From assembly GCA_963931865.1 (NCBI GenBank), contig OZ007513.1:1877452-1941451 (forward strand): 64,000 nt of DNA. The letters run 5' to 3'. This document shows, piece by piece, positions 14,901-28,200 of this stretch. Position numbers and translations under genes: made by a program. Position 1 is the stretch's first letter. Every line of letters starts with the position of its first letter. A model generated the notes under the pieces. That model did not search any database. It was not told where the DNA came from and was given only the letters and a program-made list of their open reading frames with translations. The DNA comes from Axinella damicornis. Taxonomy: Eukaryota > Porifera > Demospongiae > Axinellida > Axinellidae.

Positions 14901-17900
14901 GCCCTTTGTGGTCTGGTCTAAAAGCGAAATGTGCCCTTTGCCATCCCTATGCACTTTGACGATTTTTAGCAACCACTTGAAATACTTGGCAGGCAAGGGT
15001 TTCTGAACACTCATAATGCACCCCTCTTAAACAATTGTTCTGGTGAGAACACTGTCCTGAATGGCTGGGACTGCAAGCGGACACAACCAGAGAGCAGTAT
15101 CTCAAGTGGGCACAACTGGAGATGAAGCAGATGCGATCAGTGAGCAGCAGTGGAAGCGGACGCAATCGGGGAGTAGCCGCCAAATCGGACGTGGTCGGGG
15201 AGCACTTGCTGAGGTGGATAGAATCTGAGAGTAGTTGATGCAATCGGGTAGCAGCAGTTGAAGTGGATGCAATCGGGGAGCAGCAGCAGAAGCGCACACA
15301 ATCGATATCGTGGCAACGGAGGTGAGAGAGCTGCCTGGCACTGGACTGCTTAAGCGAATGAGGGGGCAGTAGCTGAGCAGGCAAAGATGTTTACACTTGT
15401 AACTGACATTTCCTCCGTCATTCAGTAACTGTTGGCAAGCCTGTATGTCAGATGATTCTGTTGACACTTTGTAATATGGTCCAAGGCTCATGATCATCCA
15501 CTAAGATTGGAGCCTTGAAGCCTTGTGAGCATGTATGCTTGGAGGTTGCCTTCTAAGAAAGAAATGCTATCTGCATAATTATTTTGTTTTATAACTTGGC
15601 TGGCTACAGTTTGTAAGGTGTGACGTGTCCATCTATAAACCTCTCATGTTGGGCTTATCAAGAAGCTACCTATGTATAAGCCTTCAATTGGCAGAATACT
15701 AATAAATGCATGACTGGGTATGTTGGTCAGAGCCGGGTACACGTATAAACTGTTTTGAATCTCATTGACTGTGTAGGTCATGACCTTGTGAGTATGACGG
15801 AGCATCCAGGACATACAGGTACTTACATGTACTCATAAATATATTGATTGTGTTTGAAGTATGGGTTACTGCATGTGCATGTAGCGTAACCCACCAATTA
15901 TCGTCACCTGAATTTGCATGATTTGCAGCATCGTCTAGGAACGGTTCCAGGATACCAAACTTGCACTGACGTATAGACCGTCACGCCCTCTATAAGCCCT
16001 ACCACCTTTAAAGCTGTTACGTATTTCCGGCTTTTAGCGGTGCACTAGCGAATGCAACCTCACGCAAATCAATTATCGGCACCCTGTACGTATTATCGTC
16101 ACTGCCTAGTACTCCCATAGATAATCCTGGGTCAATTATCGGCACTTGCTGATGGCATCGACTCACCTCCATCCCCTGAAGGCCACAAAAATCCACCACA
16201 AATCCCCCAGGTTCATGACCATTCTATCTATCACCCAGTGAAAAAAAAAACACCAAAGCATGCAACCCCTTCAATATATGAATTTTTGAATAAAATTCGT
16301 TCATCACACTACACAGTAAAAGCAAAACAATTCTCTTTCTTCCACATCCAGTACGTGGCACATTCGTGGAGCCATCTCTTGCACACGCACTCCACCCATT
16401 CTGATCCAGCACAGTCATGCTAGTCGTCCTCAAAAGTCTGATCCAGTGGCAGGAGAGGACCCAAGGTCGCGGTCTCCCCCTACGCTTGTTTTGATTAGAC
16501 ATGAACAGCCCTACAACATAAAATGGCTAAAAGGACAGTAAATGACATCCAGTTATAACCTTTTAAACAAAGACAAACCTTCTGCAAAGCTTCAGCCTTG
16601 TAAACAGCTTTCGCGACGATGACGTATTGCGAACGAAATCCGTATTTTCGCCGCTTACTCTCCGTTTACTAAGCGCCGATAATCGGTATGTCGGGTGCCG
16701 ATAATAAGGTCATGCCGATAATTGGTGGTTTACGCTACACTTGTGCACTTGTGCAAATGTCTATATATAACAGATGGTTCCATGTGAACTTGAAACTTGA
16801 ACAGTACCATCATCTCTCGCCATTCAAGTAAATGCCATTCCCCATTAGTTTTAACCACCAAGTTCTTACATAGGTACGTTCCACTCACATAAACGCCCCA
16901 TGGTGAGCCTCTTCTAGAATATCTTAACTAGCTCATAGCTACAGTAGTCTGTGGAACTTTTGTCAGAAATGTCCATGCCTTTTTGAAAAGCAGCTAGTCT
17001 GAAGCTTTTAGCTTAGTGAACAAACCAATCAGCCTGACATGGTATTTTCATTTCTCTCTAAAGACGTTGACACACATCAGACCCCTATCTTTCCCAGACC
17101 AACATTGTCATGGCAGTATAGCAGAAGAGGACATCTGTTTATGCAGACCTAGCCTCGTTCCCAGGCCGTTTTGGGAGGGAGAAACGGTCTGGCAACTTCC
17201 GCGTTTTAAAACTGTATACGGATATAACGTCACGAATATTGCATAACCCCAACGCAGGCAATGAATATTGGATTAATGCATGTGATATCATGTGACCTCA
17301 ACGGATATGTGCACGTGCGACCCGGTACTTTGCCGCCTCGAAAGATCGTAAGAGAGAGAGATGTCAGCTGTGAAGTTTACTGAGAGTGAATTTAATGCCG
17401 CCTGCAGTTTTGCTGCATGGAATCTATGAGTTACCTCTCTGAACGAACACCAAAACGGCCTGGGAACGAGGCTAATGCAGACCATACACGGAAACCACAT
17501 GTAAACCACTATGTAAACAGCTATATGCACAAGGCTTCTACTTAGTGTTAGCCATTGAAAATTAGCTACTTCGCTGTGATTTTGCAAATTCCTTTCCGCT
17601 TATGGAAAACCTGACTCTATGTCCAGACTTTCTGGTCATGTTCTGTTCTTCCGAGAACCTACAGCATAGATATCATAAATGTTTCAATCTCGCTGTGTCC
17701 ATGCGTTTGTGGGGGCATATAGTAAGGACTAATGGGCATAGACGCTGGGGTGAGGTATTGTAACAGGTAGGAATACAGCCAAGTGAAAGACGCGATCGTT
17801 GTGCGTTGGCTACAAATTCTGATCAAACACCAACAGAGAGAGACGGATTTTTCATCTTCAGTGGAACTGGAAGACAGTCTGAGTCCTCGAGCTTGTCGTC

Positions 17901-20900
17901 ATCTCCCTCCATATTCATCCCACGAAGGCATCTTCTTCACCATCATCCTCGTGCTGTGTGTATATACCACTTTGTTGCAAAGCGATGGTTAATCAAAGCA
18001 CTCAGTGCTCCAGCCGCAGACGGCACTTGCCGAATCTTGCCCATTGTGAGTTGTTGTTTTGTGTGTTTCTCGACCGAATTTTGTAAGAGTCATACCTTCT
18101 CACCAGCTTGTCGACGCAAGTTGATGGGGAGCTGGCTAGGGATGCTGTGTATGTGGTGCGGTCATACTGCCCAAAGAAATAAACGCCGCCCTCGAATAGT
18201 CACCGCACCAAATTGAACAACGATATAAATGAACAACGCGGTGTCTATTCCCGGAAATACGGTAGAACAGAAGTGCCTATGAAACAAAATAACCTATGCA
18301 CTGAGCGTTAGATGGCTACTATACCGATTGATGGTATGTTTTCATTGTGCCTACACCCAGATAATTAAAGATTCTGATTATGACAACTGACAATTGCTAC
18401 ATTCATGCAAATACAATCAACTGTTTCTAGAACAATTGCTTGGATAAAAAAACCTGTTTTAATCATACAGGTTCAGGTTGTATTGCTGCTGGATTTACAC
18501 GCTGTTGTGTATTTGGTGCCTGTCGTGTGAACCTGCCTGATGGAGGACACTGCTACTGTGATCGAGAGTGCTTTACCCATGCTCACCACAATTGCTGCTC
18601 TGACAATCCCTGTGATGGTAAATTATATATCTGGGTTGCTAGACTCAATTGGCACCATGAACTACTAATGAATAGCAATTTAAGAGCTTTCACTTCCTGT
18701 TTGGGAACTGAACAGTACAGTCTGTTTTGTTGACTCTTACTGGAGTATTGTATTGTGTCTTCATGTGCAGCCATTGCATGGGAGAGAAGGTACTACTATG
18801 CCAGTGAAAGTGATGGTTCAGTGGAGGTCTGTCTGCGCTCAGGACAAACACAAGGGATCGCCTACTTGTGTAAGTCACTTTGCAAACTCTGGTATGTAAA
18901 ATTTACTCTCTTTTGTATTCTTGAATAAGCATGCCAGTGGGGTGCTTTGTGTCCCTTGGCAACAGTCCTTAAGATCAAAATCTATACTTCCGTATATGGT
19001 TATATGATTGTTCAAATCCTCTTAGCAGGGATTAGTATATATACAGTTGACTGAAATCGTGGTTCATATTGGGTTGCTGGTGACTATACTCTCGCTTTCC
19101 ATTCAATTTTCATTTATAGCTATAGCTTACCTCAATGACTGGCTGAGGATTACTCCAGGAGGAAGGATGTGTTGGAATATCACACTGCTGGATGATGTGA
19201 GATCCAACACGCAGGACAGAGACACACATGTATTCTGGTATCTTTCGATTCACTACTACTCCACTTCCAGGCCCTTGGCACAGTACCATTCCATATTGAC
19301 TATTGTGGATGATGAAAGGGGTTAGTATGAGTATGGAAGGGTACGGTGGTACTGGACTGATTTCCGATTTTCAAGGTCTTGTTATAACAGTATACAACAC
19401 CCTACATACTTTTCTCATTATACATGTATTATGTGGAAAGATATGTAAGATTGGGTTGTATACTGAACTGTTTTATGCCATCATCCCTGCTTGTTTTCTT
19501 ACTTTTTGCTGTTCTGCTATCCCTACATCTCCATACATTTCTCTAATGTATAGTATCGCCATCAAGGGCTAATTATCTATTATCATTGTTTGTATTAGTT
19601 CCTACAGACGTATCACTGCTTATACCTGAAAGTCAATTTCGATTGGCCCTATTCTGTACTCGAACAATTTACCGTGTTGTTGAAGGTGACCAGTCAGCTA
19701 GACTCTGTATGCAACTACTGGGCCCAGGAGGAACTGTCAATGCTGATCTTACTCTGCTGGATAGGACAGCCGGAGGTAGGTAGGTAGGTAGGTAGAGCTA
19801 ACAGGAGGAATGGTCGAGTATCAGGTTACATGCTTCTAGCATACCATTGTTATTGATATACGAATACCATAGTCTACTGCTAATATGCCCGCCATGGGTT
19901 CTTGCATTGGGTAGTTTGACTCATTTAAACGCCCAGTGGTGGGTGTCATCTAAGTTTATGGCTTATATTTTTAGCTCAGCAAACAAAGTTATAGGCATGT
20001 CATAGTGTTTTCATTTCCCCCTGAAGGCATACAGCTACAGACGTTGAAACCACAGTCTTTGTCTCCCCTTGCCACTAGTACTGACAAAGTGTCGCTGCCA
20101 ATCTTCGGTTGAATTGGTAGTACCAGGGAACTGTCACATGGTACATGACCAGCATTGATGCTGTTCATCCGGACAGCGACAGCCGAGTTGTTTTGTTCGA
20201 TCTAGCTCACCACGTCCTCACATTTGTGGGGGCATATAATTGCGTTTACTCAAAGTACTGTGCAGAAAGGGGGGGTGGGGGTATTAGCGGGAGACTACTG
20301 TACTTTCATTTGTGTGAATGTTTGTACGTATTAAGCGCCCAGGATTTGGGGACAATAGAACACTGCTGAACAAGGGGGTGGGCGCTAGATGCGTACTCAG
20401 ACTACTTAGGCATGTAGTATCCGCCCACCCATTCAGCACTGTATAAACAACAAGCGCTGTGAATATCAATGACCGGCTATGAATATATAAGTCCATTTTT
20501 CACGCACAGAAATTGATCGTACGCCGTAGTTCATACTTCACTGTAAATCAGCCTTTTTGAATGCACAACCTCGCCCAGAGGTTAAGAAATGCTGCTCAAA
20601 ACTTTTGTGATGGGTGGGCCCTTACTACACTGCTTTTGGACCCTGTGCAGTAACTTTCACGTGAAGAGGGAGGTGGGCGCTTGATACGTACACTACGGTA
20701 ATATGGCAGTATGCTAAATGGTTATGCAGCTGTGTGGATTAAAACTATGATCAGCAGTGTATCCAGACTTTGTCTATAATTATATTTGTAGCATTCCTGG
20801 ACTACAATGCCACCAATCAATCATTGCTGTTCAGAGCTGGAGAGACCTGTGTGGATATTGAGATCCTGGATGACTTGGAAGTTGAAAAAACTGAGCAGTT

Positions 20901-22144
20901 TAATACATACCTGGCCATAGCAACTACTACCGGTACCAAAGTTCTTCATGGTTGTGGCCGTATTCATATTCATGACAATGATGGTAAGTGGTTTAAGCAC
21001 TGCTTGTCAGTTCCTATATCACATTCTGCCAACAGGCATTTGAAATGCTGTTCGTAAGCTGAACTAATTCACTACTCATGCTGCTACAGCTAAGCTGAAT
21101 CAAAATCCAGGGCAAATATTTGATCCAGTCTGTTCCATATGTGTGTGAACACCTGTGCTGCTCTTGACTGCCATAGCATCATGAATTGTAACACACTGTC
21201 GGAAGAGCCTGGTTCACGGGAGGGAGGGGGGCCGGAGTTATAGTCCCTAGATGCCGCCTATACGTGAGGTGCTCTAGTAAAGTAATATTCCTACACATAC
21301 ACATAGCTAGCTATAGCTAATACACAGCTGGGTCCTCAAGGGTCACCTTAGTACAGTTGAGATACACCATTTGCTATTTTCTTCTATCTGTATAGCTCCC
21401 ACTCTTGAACAGACGTCTTTCACTGTGGATGAAGGAGATGGATCAGTGCAAGTCTGCATGCACTTTGGAGGAGAAGCCATAAGCACAAATGCTACCTTTA
21501 ATATATACAACTACACTGCTTTGAGTAAGTTCTCTGACAGGAATAGTACATGAGTGACTAAAACAGTTGGAGCCATTGCCGGTGATGCGTGTTCGTGCAT
21601 GGATAATAGAGCACGGGAACTGGATTGGAAACGTGCGTGCCACCCTATTCTTAATGTATGAATGTCAGCACGGCCTTTGATTGAATGTGGGTTTCGCTGG
21701 TTGTTTTGTACCTCTGGTGTCTCACAGGGACTGTTCTGGGGCTCACCTCTTGTACCGTCGGATTGGCCTTCAACCGGTGTGTGCCCAAAGTGGTCAAGTT
21801 TTGCTCCTGAGTCGTAGATAAAGCATACTTGGTCTGTCCAAAAAATGGACGTATCCCTGAAATTGTGATACCCATGTACTGTTGCACCTCTGGCGCCACA
21901 TGGAAACCGTTCTGAGGCTTACGTTTGGATTGGTCTTGGACTGGTGTATGCCAAAAGCGGCAACTTTCACTCCTGACAGTCCTGCGTTACGACTGGTAAT
22001 GGCATACTTGAGCGAAACCCACATTCAACCCAGTAAACGTGCATGTCCAATCCAATTCCCCGTGCTCTATTATATATCCATGGTTTGTGTGAGTGTGTGA
22101 GTGTGTATGTGTGTGTTTTTGTGTGAGTGTGTGTTTGTGTTTGT

Positions 22145-22176
<32 letters not shown>

Positions 22177-22194
22177 TTGTGTAAGTGTGTGTTT

Positions 22195-22235
<41 letters not shown>

Positions 22236-25200
22236 TGTGTGTGTGTGGGTGTGGGTGTATGGGGAGAGCTTCTACCAACTTACACTCTTCCCAATTGGTG
22301 TGGATGTGCATGGCTTCCTACCAAAATCATGCACAATCTGCTGAAGAGGTGCATAGTATCAAGAAGACTGTATCAAACAACACTCAGACACTACTGAAGC
22401 ACTATAGACTGGAATAGCTACCTGTTGTGTCCATTCTTGGAAGAGTATGATGGGTAATAAAATCCTTGTGAATAAAACAGCACCTGCGGCCTCACTATAG
22501 CTACTCAGAGAATTACCATGTCACTCATAGCTATATAGTTTTGAGGATATCACTGTTACAGTACATGCAAACAAGACCACAACTCCAATGAATTAAGTCA
22601 TGGGTAAGGGCTCCAAGTAGCTGTGCGCATGCTTATCATCACAAGGAAATACACGGAGATAACTTTGATACCCACCTCAGGTCCTTAATTGATGTGGGTG
22701 GGGCAACCACACCTACTTCACCACAAAGTGATGTGCTACACTACTACATTGCTTATCAATAGCTGTTGGCTTTCGTTTCAGTTCACCACCTTTTCCAAAT
22801 GATATTGCATTTTCAGCCTGGCCCCGTGCCTAATTAGCTAGAGAAGTAAAACCTGCATTGCCCTTTTTGTTACAGATGGAAGTGACTACAGAGGAGCTGC
22901 CGAGACATTTGTGGTTAATTCTGGTGAAAGAAGGTGCATCACAATTCAGATTCTGGATGATTCAGATGTGGAGAGTCAGGAGCGTCTGCGTGTGCGGTTG
23001 ACTGCTCAACCATACCCTGTACAGTATTCAAATTCATACACTGACGTCTACATCACTGACAATGATGGTAAGTGCATTACCATTTCACATAGCTATATTT
23101 ATCGTCGATGGTAGGCTACAGGTTATTTATGATTGGCTACGCCACCCATGTTTACTGCTAGCTATAGTATGAGTGGCCTGGTAGCTATTAAGGCCTCTTA
23201 CTTTGCAATCAATGTTTAGACTTGAACACACACACTTACCTTATCACTAGCTACATTGCGACTATACTCAATGTTTAGATCCGAACACACTTATATATAA
23301 TCCAGCTTCTATAAGTCTCTATAAGCAGTGGTTTGATTGTGTACCATATGTGACTGTGTTACCTACGTAGCTATATGGGTGGGTTATCATAAAAGTAGCC
23401 ATCTTTTGGCTGAATGAACTGATACATCTCTTATATTTCAGGACTAACTCTCAGCTTCAATTCATCTACTTATTCTGTTGCTGAAAGTGATGGATATGTG
23501 AAAGTGTGTGTTTTGGGTCTCCGAGGCACTGGAAGTACATCAGCCACCGCTACCATTAGAACACGAGCTGTATCCGCCACAAGTTTGTTTATTTCACATT
23601 AATGTTTCTCTTTAACGAGGGGCAACCGCACTCCTGGTAGCCGTTGCAATGCCGGCTGCGACTCGCCGTAGTGCAAGCCAAGTAGCGCAGTTAGTTCCAA
23701 TTAATGCACATGCCACGTGGCAACCACGCTCAGTCAATGGCGACCAAAGGGGAAGACACGAAATTATAACAGCACTTACAACCTTGCCAGCACAGTGAGT
23801 TTTGGTATGTAGCTAAGCGTTAGTGAACAACAGCGATTACGGCTGTGTGGTCAGAATCTTTGTGGGCCCTTGGTATGACTGTACTGGCAACCAACATCGA
23901 AGATAACGATCGAGCAATGGCGGCCGACGGCACGACAAAAGCCATTGTATCGCCACCACCAAGGTGAATTTCAGCACAATTATTATGTGGTTGTGTCACT
24001 GCATCATAGCGATCACGACGGTGTAGTCAGAATCTCTGTAGACCTTTCCTGGTAGGTTATTTACGCGGCAAAATTTTTCCCCTACCAGGAGTGTAATCAT
24101 AATAGTGTTTACTGTACTACAGCTGTATAGTAAGCACGCAGAGTGGACTGAAATTGCAATTGCAAATTTTAATTTTTACATGGCTTAGCGCTGCAAATTG
24201 AAATCCGTATCATACAGATAATGGCGCCCCTGGCAGAAAGGGCGCGTAGCAATAGTGTTTTGTAAAACATTGAACAGAAAAAGAAGGTAGCTTATCGATC
24301 TCATTACTCACAGCGAGGTGTTCTTTGCGTCTACTCTTGCCAAACAAGGGTTAGCAAATTTGACAGCGTCTTAGTGTACTATCTCTCAACGAAAACGCAT
24401 TCAAGAACATAATGCCACACCTACCACCTGAAACACCACTAGTGTTCTGCCTAGCTAAGCACCTCCATTCCGCAGAAACGTAGGAAGTGTCCTCATATTG
24501 TGCATTTGTGGTCCAACTGAGACCGTCAAGCCAATCCTTGAGGATCCCAAGTACCAGGAACAAACTGATTGTGTGTTAATGTGTGAACAGCAGCAGTGAA
24601 ACTGTTTGTCCGAAGCTAAGCATGGTAGCTACAATATGTATAAAATAATTTGGACTTCCTGGCCTGATGTCTATGTGATGGCACCTTGAAATTTTAATAA
24701 CCACTAGCCAGCAATGTAGTCTACATGCAGTTATCAGTTACACTATACAAACCATGGTATTACATTTACATAGCCAAAGTTGTGAAGAATTGTTATTGAC
24801 CTAATCTAAAATCTGTTTATTTCCTGTCATGCTGAATTGTACTAATTTTTAGGTGGAAGTGATTATACACGAGTCTACCGGAGCAGGATACTACGATCCG
24901 GCTCAATAGAATGTGTCAGCATTCCAATCATCGATGACACAATTCAAGAGCTGACGGAGGTGTTTCTGGTGACTCTCAGCACTTCTAGTGCTGTTAGACT
25001 AGAGAACAACACAGCCAGAGTGGAAATCATTGATGATGACGGCGGTGAGCAAGCGTGCAGCATGTTGGTTAGTAGGCAACAAAGAAGAGTTTCCATTAGA
25101 TGTTGGGATGTGGTCAGAGGAATGAGAATTATTCCATAGCAGCAGAGATTACTACTTAAAATTTGAAAATCAGCTGCTATGTACATTGAGGTTTAGGCTA

Positions 25201-28200
25201 AGTTAGAACCTACACCATCTTTCTTCTTACACATTGAAAACCAAGTAAAGGCTAATGTATAGTGTACACAAACTAGTCTTCTTTATAATTATTGTCTGGG
25301 AGCTCGTAGATTATCAACCCATATGTAGCTAATACGAGTGCTAATGCTGGGACTTTCATATCATAAGAGGATATAAACTTACACATTCATCATATATTGC
25401 CTGTGCAGAAGACTGCAATCCACCTTGTGTGAATGGGATGTGCTCATCCCAAGGACAGTGTGTGTGCAGAACTGGTTGGACTGGGAGTATCTGCACTATA
25501 GGTAAGTACTCACAGTTATACCTTGTGCTCCATAATTGTATGCCAACCAGTATAATATCTTTCTTTTGCAGACATCAATGAGTGTCTCATGCGTAATGGT
25601 GGATGCAATCACAACTGTACTAACCTTCCTGGAAGCTATTCGTGCTCCTGTACTGGAGGCTTCATCTTGGATGACAGCCGGCAAATGTGCCATGGTACAC
25701 AATTATAAAAGCAAAGTCCATGCATGCACTCGGGCAGCATCCAGACGTAGTTAGGTAACATACCAAGGTTACAGAGAACCCCTAAGGTACCAAAGAAGCC
25801 TACATTAAAGAAGGTCTTATAGCCTCTAAATTGCCTGTTAACATGTATATGGCAAAACATGTTAGGCAGACAGAACCAATTGCGTAGCATTAATGTACTT
25901 GGATGACATCATGACTATTGTTTCAGTTGGTATTTCCTATCATTTTGGCACCACCTCTTAAAGTCAATAATGGTTTATTCCAACAAGGATAATTAAAACG
26001 GAACGTGGATTGGAAACGGCAATACAAATGATGTCACAATCCGTGTTGCGCACGCTGGCGTTAGCCTCGCTCCCAGATCAGACTTCTTCCTGAAACTCAA
26101 TAGCCTAATGCAGCAACCACAGAAGCATTGACAGCAAGTAGTTTCATATCGCTAGGTGCTTTCTTCGTCGAGATAACCTAACACAAGTAATCACGTGTCA
26201 CAGGCCCAATTTAATGACAGAGAGGCTGCGTACCTAGCTTCCTTTCTTACGAGGGAAAAGAAACTCAATAGCCTCATGCAGTAACAACACAAGCATCGGT
26301 AGCAAGTTGTTTCATCTCTCTGGGTGCTTCCTTGGTCAAGATAACCTAACACAAAGTAAGCGCAACGCGGATTACGTAGCAATTTTATATTGCCGTTTCC
26401 AATCCACGTTCCGTTTTAATTATCCTTGATTCCAAGCATGCTTGATGGCTGCCAGTATGAATGTTTGCTGAGATATAGGCATTTTTGTTCTGTGGACACA
26501 ATCTAGTTATTGTAGTGACGTCGACCATCAACCACAGAACACGCAGCTCCACACATTGTGTGTGGCCACAGTTGGTACGTAGCTGAGTGACAACAGTGTT
26601 TGACTTGATCGTGAGCATGCAGTGAACCATAGGACATTTTTGTCACCTGTACACACTACTATTCTTTGCACAGTTATAAGCACTGTGTATTCAATAATGG
26701 ATTAGCATACGTTATTTCACGGTGAACTTTGATCAATTACTTCTTGCAGATATTGATGAGTGTCAAGCAGGATCTCACAACTGCTCTGCCACAGCTCAAT
26801 GTATCAACTTTGAAGGAGGTTTCAGATGTTCATGTATTACAGGATACGTACTGAGTGACATCACATATGCAGATTGTGAAGGTACTTCAAATATTCATAG
26901 CATCTTTGGTCTGAGAAATACCATTAGCTAGCTATGTTATCATTCCTCACTATAGACATTGATGAGTGCGCTCAATCAAATGGTGGATGTAGTACATTCT
27001 GTAATAACACGGACGGTTCCTTCTCCTGCATGTGTGATAAGGGATATGAGCTGGATGAAGATGGACGGCAGTGCATTGGTGTGTGCTGGGGAGATGATAA
27101 TCACCGTGGGGATGAGTTAGCTTGAGGGAGACCTATTCTGAGTGCTGGGTGAAGTACCAGTTTCATAATGACATTTAAATGTGAAACATACCACCACAGA
27201 AAGTCACAATGAAGTGCACGTGCTGATATTTTGTGGAAGAATCAGTCACAAAAAGCAATGTTTTCAGATTGGGCATCGCTACGAGCAATTCCATTTGCCC
27301 GTCAGTCACAGATTGTCACTGCAGCTCTGATCCGTCTGACTCACCCTCTCTCGCTGAAGCATGGCTTCTGTTTCGCTCATGTTTTTTCTTTTTAAGTCTA
27401 CGTAAATAGCATCCCTCTGGAGAGAGGTTAATTAAGTCAGCTGCTTCCATGTGCAGCAACGTCAGAATGACAATGAATGTTGCGAGCAAATGCCCAGTAG
27501 CCACTGAGCACACCAGTATGGGGCTTGCTCAAACTCTCCCCAATAAATTGGGTGAATGGTATGTATGAACTCAACCTAGCCTCCTTCTCAGGCCATGCAA
27601 CCTGGGAACGAGGCTAGAACTCAACCCTAATTTCCTGGAAACGTGCTATAACCATTTAAACAGAACTGTAAATAACAAATATCCATTTCATATTTACTCG
27701 CTCAGCTACTTCCCCCTCATTCGCCTACGTGAGTAATCCGGCACCGGACTGCTGCTCCCTGATTGCATCCGCTTCAGCTGCTGCTCCCCGATTGCATCGA
27801 TCTGCTTCAACTGCTACTTCCCGTTTGCATCCGCTTTAGCTGCTGCTCCCTGATTGCATCCGTTTCAACGAATGCCGCCCCCCCCCCCCCCCCCCCCCCC
27901 CCCTCCCCCCCCCCCCCCCCCCCCTTCCCGATTGCGTCTGCTTCGGCTGCTGCTCCCCGATTGCGTCCGCTTCAACTGCTGCTCCCTGATTGCATCCGCT
28001 TCGACTGCTGCTCCCCGATTGCATCCGCTTGTAGCCCCAGCTGTTCCAGCCCATGCCCAATACATTGTTCACAGAGTTCGAGTTCAAGTATGAAGGTCAC
28101 GCGTCACTAGTCTAGTCCCACGCCACGAACATCCCACTTCCGTCACACACACACACACACATTAAAATCTTATTATATTGATAATGAATGGTTGCATCAT

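Noticed and set aside
18300..18471. A second gene starting before SMB-like domain 2
   Set aside because: No signal-peptide exon found, the upstream Calx-beta exon ends in the matching phase, and no stop or 3' end was seen after Calx-beta 4. Transcripts could still change this.
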